NCBI GenBank assembly: GCA_015490215.1
Contig: WFYH01000181.1
Coordinates: forward strand, 1-17,237
Direction: 5' to 3'
DNA: 17,237 nucleotides
Source: Aquificaceae bacterium
GTDB taxonomy: Bacteria; Aquificota; Aquificia; Aquificales; Aquificaceae
A model generated the notes under the pieces. That model was given only the letters and a program-made list of their open reading frames with translations. It was not told the DNA's origin and made no database searches. Every line of letters starts with the position of its first letter. Within the stretch, counting starts at the first letter, position 1. Made by a program: the position numbers and the translations under genes. Of this stretch, positions 7,981-15,130 are shown one piece after another.

Positions 7981-9113
7981 CGAGCCTTTCGGATAGGTTC
8001 GGTCTCTACAGTCGGGTCGGGTATCTTGCCCGTCAGCATGTCTATGAGTTCCTTTACGGAGATTATCCCCTGACGCTTTAGTTTGTGTCCGTTTGCCCCT
8101 ATTATGAATATCCCCTCCTCGTGGTTGCCCAGCCAAGCGTAGCCGAGCCTGTCCGCTATGCAAAAGCCTACCTTCTTAGCTTCCTCTCCCTTGTTACAGG
8201 GGGTAACGCAGTTGGAAACGCACCCGTTCCAGCCGTTCACTCCGGCGAGGAGCCTCTCTATAAAGGGCGTCCTTATGACCCTGAGAGGGTATCCGACCGG
8301 AGATTTGAGCAGGATTATGTCGTCCTCTTCGGCGTTTAGAACTATCTCCTTGTATATGAGGGGGGCGTCACACTCGTGGGTAGCCACAAAGCGGGTAGCC
8401 ATCTGCACACCCGCCGCTCCCTGACTTATATACCACTTTATATCCTCGTAGCTCCACACTCCTCCGGCTACTATCACGGGTATATCACCCCACTTGCTTG
8501 CCTCCTCTAAAACCTCGGGCAGGAGGTTCTCAAGCTGAAACTCCTTCTTAAAGCAGTCTTCATATTTGAAACCTTGATGTCCACCCGACAGGGGTCCCTC
8601 AAGGACGACCGCATCGGGAAGCCTCTTGTATCTTCTCTGCCAAGTTCTGCAGATAAGGTTGAGTGCTCTTGCGGAGGACACTATTGGAACGAGGGCTACT
8701 TTAAAGCCTTCCACGTATTGGGGAAGGGAAAGGGGCAGTCCCGCTCCGGAGATTATCAGATCCGCTCCCGCCTCTGCGGCGTCCCTTGCCACCCTTCCGT
8801 AGTCGGTTATGGCGGCGAGTATGTTTACCCCTATGGCTCCTCTTCCGCCGGATATCTCCTTGGCATCTCTGATTATCCTCTTGAGGGCTTCAGGGTTGTG
8901 GGTGTTCAGGGAACCTATGGGTCTTCCAAACCTGTCCCTTTTTACCAAATCAGGATGACGGTAGCCCGTTCCTACAGCGGAAACAACTCCAACCGCTCCG
9001 CAGGAAGCCACCGCTCCCGCAAGCCTTTCCCAAGATATGCCTACCCCCATACCCCCCTGAATTATGGGTATGTCCACCTCAACGTGACCTATGCGAAGTT
9101 TAGGAAGGTCCAT
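7977..9113 (-). CDS. NAD(P)H-dependent flavin oxidoreductase, nitronate monooxygenase (NMO) family
   Basis: This 378-aa FMN TIM-barrel protein is of the NMO/2-nitropropane dioxygenase type, a family that also includes FabK enoyl-ACP reductases. Visible landmarks are I-I-Q-G-G-M-G-V-G-I-S near the N-terminus, G-V-N-I-L, the active-site L-S-G-G-H-Q-G (His179), V-I-V-A-G-G-V-W and G-A-A-G-V-Q-M-A-T-R-F. A C-terminal Cys set (Cys298, 302, 306, 318; N-G-C-V-S-N-C-V-T-P-C and G-F-C-I-A-D) could bind a metal or cluster. Similar Cys-containing tails occur in a bacterial subgroup of the family, as far as I recall. The true substrate is uncertain: nitronate, enoyl-ACP or another. The ATG at 9113 follows AAAGGAG at good spacing and lies 15 bp after the DUF2203 gene, so the two are probably one operon. 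Confidence 0.88.
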   Translation of the reverse strand: MDLPKLRIGHVEVDIPIIQGGMGVGISWERLAGAVASCGAVGVVSAVGTGYRHPDLVKRDRFGRPIGSLNTHNPEALKRIIRDAKEISGGRGAIGVNILAAITDYGRVARDAAEAGADLIISGAGLPLSLPQYVEGFKVALVPIVSSARALNLICRTWQRRYKRLPDAVVLEGPLSGGHQGFKYEDCFKKEFQLENLLPEVLEEASKWGDIPVIVAGGVWSYEDIKWYISQGAAGVQMATRFVATHECDAPLIYKEIVLNAEEDDIILLKSPVGYPLRVIRTPFIERLLAGVNGWNGCVSNCVTPCNKGEEAKKVGFCIADRLGYAWLGNHEEGIFIIGANGHKLKRQGIISVKELIDMLTGKIPDPTVETEPIRKAR

Positions 9114-9128
9114 CCGATCCGCTCCTTT

Positions 9129-9521
9129 TCAGAAGAGTCTTTCGGAGCTTTCAAGCAGCTCCACGGGCTTTCTGCCTGCAAAACCGTCATTAAGCTCATG
9201 CCAAAAGAGGATAGTTTCTTCATCTTCCTTCCAGCAGAGCCATATATACCTTCCCTCGTGGAAGGACAGAAAGTCAACAAGTATAGGATCCACGCCTTTT
9301 ATAACGCCTCCCAGCTCCTCTATCCTTGCAAATCCCTGTCTTATAAGGGCTTCTATCTCCTTTATCTTGCTCTGGCAATACATCCTCTCAAGTTCGTCCT
9401 CTTCCTCTTCAAGGCGGACGAGCAGGGAATGGAGTTCTTCCTTTTTGAGGTTTATATCCTCAACGATGGGCTTTATCTTAACCAGCTGATTTCTGGCTTC
9501 TTCAAGGGTAAAAACCTTCAT
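9129..9521 (-). CDS. DUF2203 family protein
   Basis: This is a 130-aa soluble protein. The N-terminal half (about residues 5-75) is a charged, Glu/Lys-rich helical hairpin. The C-terminal part carries the pattern of the DUF2203 family: G-V-D-P-I-L-V-D-F-L-S-F-H-E-G-R, I-W-L-C-W-K and the conserved F-W-H-E-L-N-D-G-F-A-G-R-K-P tail. Its function is unknown. The ATG at 9521 lacks a Shine-Dalgarno sequence and sits 5 nt after a promoter -10, so the mRNA is probably leaderless. It is followed closely by the NMO-type oxidoreductase, and co-expression is the only functional hint. Confidence 0.85.
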   Translation of the reverse strand: MKVFTLEEARNQLVKIKPIVEDINLKKEELHSLLVRLEEEEDELERMYCQSKIKEIEALIRQGFARIEELGGVIKGVDPILVDFLSFHEGRYIWLCWKEDEETILFWHELNDGFAGRKPVELLESSERLF

Positions 9522-9680
9522 TGCTTTAAATATGCACTCAGCCTGACCCTTGTCAAGTGCGCAGGTAAGCTATTTGAAAAACAGAGAATTCTTCCAACAC
9601 CGCAAAATTTGAAACAGCCCCGGCTTTACATTCTCCGAGTGGCTACCTGCTCAAAAAACAGCTATCATAATGAATTATCC
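9522..9680. other. 159-bp divergent intergenic region
   Basis: This region separates the DUF2203 operon (leftward) from the TldE operon (rightward). Besides the TTGACA promoter described separately, a CATAAT (9666-9671) lies 9 bp before the tldE ATG and may be its -10, without a clear -35. No RNA gene, strong hairpin or conserved small reading frame is visible. Confidence 0.5.
9527..9556 (-). promoter_or_regulatory. Promoter of the DUF2203-oxidoreductase operon (leaderless type)
   Basis: On the minus strand a consensus TTGACA (9556-9551) is followed by an 18-bp spacer and TATTTA (9532-9527). The ATG begins at 9521, only 5 nt after the -10, so the predicted start of transcription falls on or within about 1-2 nt of the start codon. 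The -10 is a weak match (3 of 6). Confidence 0.45.
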
Positions 9681-11006
9681 ATGCAGGACTTGGAGAGGCT
9701 GATAAAAAGCGTTCTACCCAAGGGGTATGAATACGAAGTCTTTAGACAGAGGATAAAGAAGCTCAAGGTGGAGGTTTCCCAAGAAGATGTGGAAAACCTC
9801 CAAAGCTCCGAGGAGGTGGGTATAGGCGTAAGGGTTCTGAAGGACAAAAAGCTTGGATTTTCCTACACCTCGGGGCAGGCGGAGGAAGACATCAGGGAAG
9901 CGGTAAAAAGAGCTGTAGAGATATGCGACCTTCAAAAACCCGATGACGCTAACGGCTTCATAGAGAACCTTGAAAAGGCTCAAGCAAACTCTCCTTTTGA
10001 CAAAGAAGGGGTGGAGACCCCTCTTGAGGAAAAGATAGACCTTACCCTGAGGATGGAAAAATTTGCTAAGGAGCTTGATCCAAGGATAAAGGGCGTGAGG
10101 AAAGCCAGCTTTACGGAGGGTGTATTTGAGGTTGAGCTTTCAAACTCTTATGGGGTGGGTTTTTCCTACGAGGGAACTTACTACAGCGCCATGATAGCGA
10201 CCCTTGCTCAGGAGGGTAAGGACTCCGCCATCTCTTGGGAGTTCAGAGGGGCAAGAAAATTAAAGGATCTTGATACGGAAGATCTCGTTAGGGATGCGGT
10301 CTTCAAAGCCGTGTCTTTGCTTAATCCAGAATCCGTGGAGACAAGGGTTATGGATGTAATCTTTTTCAGGGAAGCCAGCGCCATGCTCCTTGAAGCCTTC
10401 TCCCCCATGTTCTTGGGAGACTCCTACATTAAGGGTAAAACCCTACTTGCGGATAAGATAGGAGAAGAGGTAGCAAACCCTATATTAACGGTGGTGGACG
10501 ATGGGACCTTGGAAGGAGGCTTTGCCACAGTTCCCTACGATGCGGAGGGGATCCCGAGAAAGAGGAATACCGTTATAGAAAAGGGCGTTTTTAGAGGGTT
10601 CCTTCATAGTCTCTACAGTGCCTCACGGTCGGGTCAGGAACCCACCGGAAACTCGGAAAGGGGAAGCTACAAGACCCTTCCTGTCAGCGGGATAACCAAT
10701 TTGTATATAGAGAGGGGAAGCACCACCCTTGAAGAGATGTTCAATACAGACGGGGAGGTCTTTCTCGTCCTTGAGCTTATGGGTCTGCATACGGTAGATC
10801 CTGTGTCGGGAGAGTTTTCTTTGGGGGCTTCGGGAGTTATCTTTAAAGGTGGCAAACCCCTTCATGCGGTCAGGGGTGTTACGGTTGCGGGTAACGTTTT
10901 GGATCTGTGGAATAAAATAGAGACGGTGGGGAGTGATCTTAGATTTTACGGGAACGTGGGTTCCCCATCCCTTCTGGTGAGGGACATAACGGTGGGAGGC
11001 AGTTGA
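9681..11006 (+). CDS. TldD/PmbA family protein, TldE (PmbA)-type
   Basis: This 441-aa protein belongs to the TldD/TldE family. In known members TldD is a metalloprotease active in a heterodimer with TldE, which lacks the metal site; the pair trims peptides such as microcin B17 and antitoxins. Where TldD has an H-E-x-x-x-H motif this protein has F-R-E-A-S-A-M-L (about residues 229-236), so it is TldE-like. Other family marks are G-I-G-V-R-V (47-52), V-V-D-D-G-T-L-E-G-G-F (271-281), the P-T-G-N-S-E-R-G-S segment (321-329) and G-E-F-S-L-G-A-S-G-V (377-386). I chose ATG 9681 because homology begins here. The frame stays open far upstream, but that part is antisense to other genes. No Shine-Dalgarno is visible. 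Its TldD partner is not in the window. Confidence 0.88.
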   Translation: MQDLERLIKSVLPKGYEYEVFRQRIKKLKVEVSQEDVENLQSSEEVGIGVRVLKDKKLGFSYTSGQAEEDIREAVKRAVEICDLQKPDDANGFIENLEKAQANSPFDKEGVETPLEEKIDLTLRMEKFAKELDPRIKGVRKASFTEGVFEVELSNSYGVGFSYEGTYYSAMIATLAQEGKDSAISWEFRGARKLKDLDTEDLVRDAVFKAVSLLNPESVETRVMDVIFFREASAMLLEAFSPMFLGDSYIKGKTLLADKIGEEVANPILTVVDDGTLEGGFATVPYDAEGIPRKRNTVIEKGVFRGFLHSLYSASRSGQEPTGNSERGSYKTLPVSGITNLYIERGSTTLEEMFNTDGEVFLVLELMGLHTVDPVSGEFSLGASGVIFKGGKPLHAVRGVTVAGNVLDLWNKIETVGSDLRFYGNVGSPSLLVRDITVGGS

Positions 11007-11007
11007 T

Positions 11008-11598
11008 ATGCGCAGAAACTTCATCTTCGCCCTCTGGATATTCCTCCTCGGATTTGTCCTCGCTTCTATATACATATCTTTTTCCGCATACCTCATAGAC
11101 AGGGATAAAAAGATCCTTGCAAACGTAGCCACCTTTTTAACAGCAGTTCAAAGGGGTGAGGAGAAGGTAGAACTACCATACCCCGATTACACCCTGCTGG
11201 TTTACCTGAAAAGACCCAACAAAAAGTTCGTTAGCACCAACGCCGTAACGGAGATAGACAGGGATAAATACACCTCAGTGACCTTGACCCTAAAGGGAGA
11301 TGTAGTATACGTTTACGCAAAGAAGGTAAGCCTGACCGACTACCTGAGCTATATCTCGGGAAATAACCTATACATAGGACTCCTCGTTGCGGGCTTTTTG
11401 CTCTACATGAGCGTCTTCTACTTCACCATCAGGGAGTTTGAGGTTTCCAAAGGAGACCGTCTGACGGTGGAGCTTATAAACAAGCTCAAAGCCTTCCGTC
11501 TGACCTTAGCCACCTTCAAGGTCATACCCGAAGAGAGCGTTGAGGAGATGAAAAAGGTGGTAGACAGCATATTAGGTAATAAAAAAGAGGTGAGGTGA
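11008..11598 (+). CDS. Two-TM membrane protein of unknown function
   Basis: This is a 196-aa protein I do not recognise. It has TM1 at about residues 5-29, an extracytoplasmic domain of about 90 residues (30-118, beta-rich, including T-L-L-V-Y-L and T-S-V-T-L-T-L), TM2 at about 121-141, and a charged cytoplasmic tail of about 55 residues (142-196) that is largely helical. This is the topology of a sensor input module without an output domain. It starts 1 nt after the TldE-type gene, with GGGAGG inside that gene's end, and lies 6 nt before the tandem pseudo-receiver gene. The three are almost certainly one transcript. A plausible but unproven reading is that the tail passes a signal to, or anchors, the downstream protein. 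Confidence 0.85.
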   Translation: MRRNFIFALWIFLLGFVLASIYISFSAYLIDRDKKILANVATFLTAVQRGEEKVELPYPDYTLLVYLKRPNKKFVSTNAVTEIDRDKYTSVTLTLKGDVVYVYAKKVSLTDYLSYISGNNLYIGLLVAGFLLYMSVFYFTIREFEVSKGDRLTVELINKLKAFRLTLATFKVIPEESVEEMKKVVDSILGNKKEVR

Positions 11599-11604
11599 GG
11601 AGCT

Positions 11605-13113
11605 ATGAAGGTCCTTATCGTTTCCTTTGACAAAGCTCTTACGGAAGAGCTTAAGAAAGCCCTCTCCGACCACGAAGTCTACACAGCCAAAAACAGCGAA
11701 GAGGCTCTGAAGGTAGTCCCTTCCGACATGGAGGGAGTCATTTACGACGCCATTTCGGGAGCCATATCCGAAGAGGACATAAACACCTTATATCAAAAGA
11801 GGTTCAGCAATGCCCGTTTTATCATTCTTTACGATGAACTCTTTCCCGTAGAGGAGTCCAATATCATAGTTCCTCAAAAGCTTCTCGTTCCGAGGGAAAC
11901 GGATCCCAAAGAGATAGCCAAAAAGCTTATAGAATTTCCCGTCTCCGGACCGGCTGAGGAGGAAAGCCAAGAGCTTGAAATAGAACACACCCACCTTGTT
12001 GAGGAGGAACCTACTCAAGCGGAAGAGGAGCCCCCTGCCCAAGAGGTTGTCCAAGAACCTACACCCGTGGAAGAGTCTAAAGAAACACCTGAACCCGCAC
12101 CTCAGGAGGGAGAGGCACCTTTCAGGAAAGTTTTGATAGTTTCCTTTGACCAACCCCTAATAGATACGGTAAAGTTGGCGCTCGGTCAATCCGCAGAGGT
12201 TGAAACGGTAAAGACGGTAAAGCAGGCTATGGAAAAGGGGAAGGATGCGGATCTGATCGTATTTGACGCCATCTCGGGCGCCATAGCGGAAAAGGGTCTT
12301 ATAGAGATGTCCACCGACCCCGACCTTGCCCCCAAACCCTACCTGATCCTTGTGGACGATCTATTTCCCATAAACGTTGAAAACATCCCCCTTGAAAATA
12401 AGGTTTCCATATCACGAGATGTAGACGCCCAGAAGATAAAGGAAGCTCTCTTTCAGCTCAGACCTGTAGCTCCCGCCGTTGAGGAAACGGCACCTCAGGA
12501 AACAGTCCCGGAACCGGCTCCTGCGGAGGAAGCTGAAACATCCCAAGGGCCTACCCTTGAAGAAGTTACCACTGAAGAAGCCCCCGCCGAAGAGACACCT
12601 CCGATAACGGAAGAAAAGACCGAGGAAGCCCCCGAAATAGAAATTGAGCAAACCCAGCTCCAAGAGACCGTGGAAACTCCACAGGAAGAAGAAGAGGAAA
12701 TCCCCGCCCTCTCAGCCCTTGAAGAGATACTTGAGGAGAAGTTCAAGGATGAACTCCCGCCCAAAGAGGAAGAAGCTGAAGAAACTGCAGAGGTTCAGGA
12801 GCAGACTGCTACCGTTTCGCAAGCACAGCCTGAAAGAGAAATCGTTGAACCGCCGAGGATAGAAGAGCTGATATCTAAGGAGGACATAGAGGGCGTTCTT
12901 GAAAAGGTCGTTTCCGGTCTCGTGTCGGAGGAAAAAATCAAAGAGGCGGTTGTAAAGACGGTTGAAAGCTACATGACCGAGATAAGCGGAAACCTTCAAG
13001 AAATCGTCCAAAGGGAAATAGAGAAGGTTTTTGAAAGCGTAGATGTAAAGGGAATAGTTAAGGAGGTGGCTCGGGATATTCTCAAGAGAAAACTTGACGA
13101 GCTTATAACCTGA
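11605..13113 (+). CDS. Acidic protein with two degenerate receiver-like domains and Glu/Pro-rich linkers
   Basis: This is a 502-aa protein. Residues 1-112 and 174-286 are duplicate receiver-like domains: both begin K-V-L-I-V-S-F-D, share D-A-I-S-G-A-I around the would-be phospho-Asp (Asp48, Asp221), and share a D-(E/D)-L-F-P strand. In both, the usual acidic pair after beta-1 is reduced to one Asp and the K-P pair near beta-5 is absent, so phosphorylation is doubtful. Linkers at about 113-173 and 287-412 are very acidic and Pro-rich, presumably disordered; each contains an E-I-E-x-T-x-L motif (126-131, 346-351). Residues 413-502 form an amphipathic helical domain. There is no DNA-binding domain. 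The layout resembles scaffold or polarity proteins such as RomR, by analogy only. The start has a GAGGTGAGGAG site. The 3' end overlaps the convergent kinase gene by 11 bp. Confidence 0.88.
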   Translation: MKVLIVSFDKALTEELKKALSDHEVYTAKNSEEALKVVPSDMEGVIYDAISGAISEEDINTLYQKRFSNARFIILYDELFPVEESNIIVPQKLLVPRETDPKEIAKKLIEFPVSGPAEEESQELEIEHTHLVEEEPTQAEEEPPAQEVVQEPTPVEESKETPEPAPQEGEAPFRKVLIVSFDQPLIDTVKLALGQSAEVETVKTVKQAMEKGKDADLIVFDAISGAIAEKGLIEMSTDPDLAPKPYLILVDDLFPINVENIPLENKVSISRDVDAQKIKEALFQLRPVAPAVEETAPQETVPEPAPAEEAETSQGPTLEEVTTEEAPAEETPPITEEKTEEAPEIEIEQTQLQETVETPQEEEEEIPALSALEEILEEKFKDELPPKEEEAEETAEVQEQTATVSQAQPEREIVEPPRIEELISKEDIEGVLEKVVSGLVSEEKIKEAVVKTVESYMTEISGNLQEIVQREIEKVFESVDVKGIVKEVARDILKRKLDELIT

Positions 13114-14038
13114 AAACCACCTCTACAGTAGTTCCCCTGCCCTCTTCACTTTCTATATTCAGCTCCGCATCCAAAAGGTCTGCAATCTTTTTGCTTATAG
13201 CCAATCCCAGCCCCATACCCTTTTTGTTTCTGCCTCCGAAAAAGGGTTGAAACAAAAGAGGTATGTCCTCCTTTGCTATTCCCTCTCCTGTATCCTCAAC
13301 CGTTACCTTTACCTTTTGGTCCAACTCTTCCAATCTGATCAGAACCTTGCCCCCTTTTCTGTTGTATCTGATTGCGTTCTCTATAATGTTCTTCAAAAGT
13401 ATGTAAACCTTTTCCCTGTCGCTCTCCAGTTGGGGTGCCTTCCCCAGAATGGTAACCTCAAGATTCTTCTTATCTATTTCCTCTTTTAGATCCTGCAAGG
13501 TCTCTTCCACAAGCTCCCTGAGAGAAAATTTTTCCCCTTCGTGTTTCTGTCCGGAGTCAAGGAGAACAAGAAGTCTGAGGGAGGTTATAAGCTTCTCAAG
13601 ATCTTCTAATCTCCTTAGGGCTTTTTTTATAAACTCCCTGCTCGGTGTATCTTGAAGGAGGGCTGTCTCAAGGAGACCCTTTACCGCAGTCAGCGGGGTG
13701 CTCAGCTCGTGGCTAACGGAGGCGGCAAACTCCTTCTGTAGCTTTTCAAAGTTTACAAGCTCGGAAACATCTTCTATCTGCACAGCCCTGCTTCCGAGAG
13801 CGGAAAGTCTGTATGTTTTCCCAGAAATCTCAACAACCGAAGGCTGTTGTCTACCTTCCAACAGACCGTTTACAAACCCTATAAGATCCAAACTCTTGAG
13901 AGCTTCGTAATATTTTTTGCCCTCGCAGTCGTGAGATACCAAGCCCCTCTCTTTGCAAAATCTGTTGGCAAAGGAGATCGTCCCATCTTCGGAAAAAACC
14001 ACCAAGCCCACAGAAAGTAGATCAAGAATCTCCCTCAT
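13103..14038 (-). CDS. PAS-containing sensor histidine kinase, PhoR-like, no membrane segment
   Basis: This 311-aa kinase has an N-terminal PAS-like domain (about 1-90: G-L-V-V-F-S-E-D-G-T-I-S-F-A-N), then a HisKA helix pair with the phospho-acceptor in F-A-A-S-V-S-H-E-L-S-T-P-L (His110). The HATPase domain follows: N-box N-I-I-E-N-A-I-R-Y-N (217-226), G1 D-T-G-E-G-I (249-254), an F-box-like F-Q-P-F-F, and G2 G-M-G-L-G-L-A-I (274-281). The H-box and overall order resemble PhoR, and the gene is divergent from pstSCA with a shared regulatory region, so phosphate sensing is the likely role. Unlike E. coli PhoR it has no transmembrane segment. Upstream frames give no alternative ATG/GTG/TTG before a stop, so the N-terminus seems complete. 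No clear Shine-Dalgarno is present, and no response-regulator gene is adjacent. Confidence 0.9.
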   Translation of the reverse strand: MREILDLLSVGLVVFSEDGTISFANRFCKERGLVSHDCEGKKYYEALKSLDLIGFVNGLLEGRQQPSVVEISGKTYRLSALGSRAVQIEDVSELVNFEKLQKEFAASVSHELSTPLTAVKGLLETALLQDTPSREFIKKALRRLEDLEKLITSLRLLVLLDSGQKHEGEKFSLRELVEETLQDLKEEIDKKNLEVTILGKAPQLESDREKVYILLKNIIENAIRYNRKGGKVLIRLEELDQKVKVTVEDTGEGIAKEDIPLLFQPFFGGRNKKGMGLGLAISKKIADLLDAELNIESEEGRGTTVEVVFRL

Positions 14039-14051
14039 GATTTCTAAAAAG

Positions 14052-14068
14052 TTAAAGATAGATTAATA
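14052..14068 (+). repeat. Second, weaker pair of 11-bp-spaced direct repeats near the kinase start
   Basis: TTAAAG (14052-14057) and TTAATA (14063-14068) are 11 bp apart, like the better TTAACA pair downstream. They overlap the candidate kinase -10 TATCTT (minus strand 14060-14055), which pairs with TTAACG (14083-14078) at 17 bp. These may be degenerate regulator sites. Confidence 0.3.
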
Positions 14069-14079
14069 CCCCTCTCACG

Positions 14080-14096
14080 TTAACATTTTCTTAACA
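14080..14096 (+). promoter_or_regulatory. Candidate Pho box (two TTAACA direct repeats, 11-bp period)
   Basis: Identical TTAACA hexamers start at 14080 and 14091, exactly one helical turn apart. They end 9 bp before a likely -10 TAGACT (14106-14111). PhoB/PhoP-type regulators bind tandem direct repeats with an 11-bp period placed where a -35 would be; the Bacillus PhoP repeat is TT(A/C/T)ACA. The position before pstS and the divergent kinase supports a phosphate-responsive promoter. Confidence 0.6.
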
Positions 14097-14105
14097 AACC
14101 CCGCT

Positions 14106-14111
14106 TAGACT
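14106..14111 (+). promoter_or_regulatory. Probable -10 element of the pst operon
   Basis: TAGACT matches TATAAT at four positions and has no good -35, as expected for an activator-dependent promoter. It lies 9 bp after the TTAACA pair. The leader to the pstS ATG is short and holds a strong AAGGAGG site (14127-14133). Confidence 0.45.
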
Positions 14112-14140
14112 TTAAGGCAAATCCGTAAGGAGGTTCGGGA

Positions 14141-15130
14141 ATGAAGAAGGTGTTCGTGGGTCTGACCTTGATATGGACTTGTGCCCTGTCCGCAGAGGTT
14201 ATAAACGGTGCGGGTGCAACCTTTCCCTATCCTCTCTACTCTAAGTGGGCTTACCTTTACGGAAAGGAGACAGGGGTTCGGATCAACTACCAGTCCATAG
14301 GCTCTGGCGGAGGTGTAAGACAGATAAGGAACAGGACTGTGGACTTCGGAGCCTCGGACGCACCCTTAAAGCCGGAGGAGGCAAAGAAATACAATCTCGC
14401 CCAGTTCCCCACGGTGATAGGGGGTGTTGTTATTTCTTACAACCTCCCCGTCAAGGATCTGAAGCTGAGCACCGAAGCGATCTGCGGTATATTCCTCGGA
14501 AAGATAAAGTATTGGAACGACGAGAGGATAAAGAAGGACAACCCTGACAAGAAGCTACCCCGCAAGAAGATCACCGTTATAAGGAGGTCCGACGGCTCCG
14601 GGACCACTTGGATATTTACCAACTATCTCTCCAAAGCTTGCCCCGAGTGGAAAAAGAAGGTAGGCTACGGAAAGGCGGTAAATTGGCCCACGGGTATAGG
14701 CGCAAAAGGAAACGAAGGTGTAGCTAACTACATAAGGAGGGTCAGGGGCGGAATAGGCTACGTGGAGTTCGCCTATGCCGTTGAAAACAAGCTCAAGGTT
14801 GCTATGGTTCAAAACAGGGACGGGAACTTCGTAAAGCCCTCCATCAAGACCTTCCAAGCGGCTGCTTCGGGGGCAAAGTGGGATCCCAAAAAGGACTTTT
14901 ACGAAGTCCTAACATGGCAAAAGGGAAAGGACGCTTACCCCATAGCGGGAGCCACCTTTATACTCCTTGCCAAGGACTACCCCAAGGAGAGGAACAAAAG
15001 GGTAGTAAAGTTCTTTGATTGGGCTTTCAGAAAGGGAGACGACATAGCGGTAAAGCTCCACTACGTTCCGCTTCCTGAAGAGGTAAAGGAGAAGATAAGA
15101 AGCTACTGGAGAGCCAACGGCTGGTATTAA
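14141..15130 (+). CDS. pstS: Phosphate ABC transporter substrate-binding protein
   Basis: This 329-aa periplasmic protein captures inorganic phosphate for the PstCAB importer. A signal peptide (about residues 1-18, ending A-L-S-A) is followed by the classic PstS start G-A-G-A-T-F-P-Y-P-L-Y-S-K-W. Then come G-S-G-G-G-V-R-Q-I, D-F-G-A-S-D-A-P-L and R-S-D-G-S-G-T-T-W-I-F-T-N-Y-L, which together supply the phosphate-binding Ser/Asp/Arg/Thr residues. G-I-G-Y-V-E-F-A-Y-A lies near the hinge. Length fits the family. The lone signal-region Cys is not in a convincing lipobox, so a soluble protein is likely. It has the strongest ribosome-binding site of the operon (AAGGAGG, 7 nt from ATG), fitting the need for excess binding protein. 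It is the first gene of pstSCA. Confidence 0.97.
   Translation: MKKVFVGLTLIWTCALSAEVINGAGATFPYPLYSKWAYLYGKETGVRINYQSIGSGGGVRQIRNRTVDFGASDAPLKPEEAKKYNLAQFPTVIGGVVISYNLPVKDLKLSTEAICGIFLGKIKYWNDERIKKDNPDKKLPRKKITVIRRSDGSGTTWIFTNYLSKACPEWKKKVGYGKAVNWPTGIGAKGNEGVANYIRRVRGGIGYVEFAYAVENKLKVAMVQNRDGNFVKPSIKTFQAAASGAKWDPKKDFYEVLTWQKGKDAYPIAGATFILLAKDYPKERNKRVVKFFDWAFRKGDDIAVKLHYVPLPEEVKEKIRSYWRANGWY

Noticed and set aside
9561..9660. Possible small RNA or tRNA remnant in the gap before the TldE-type gene
   Set aside because: No cloverleaf, conserved T-loop sequence or stable hairpin can be made out.
8574..9680. Upstream extension of the TldE-type reading frame, making an apparent fusion of about 810 residues
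   Set aside because: The extra part lies antisense to the NMO-type and DUF2203 genes, has no family features, and TldE homology begins exactly at ATG 9681.
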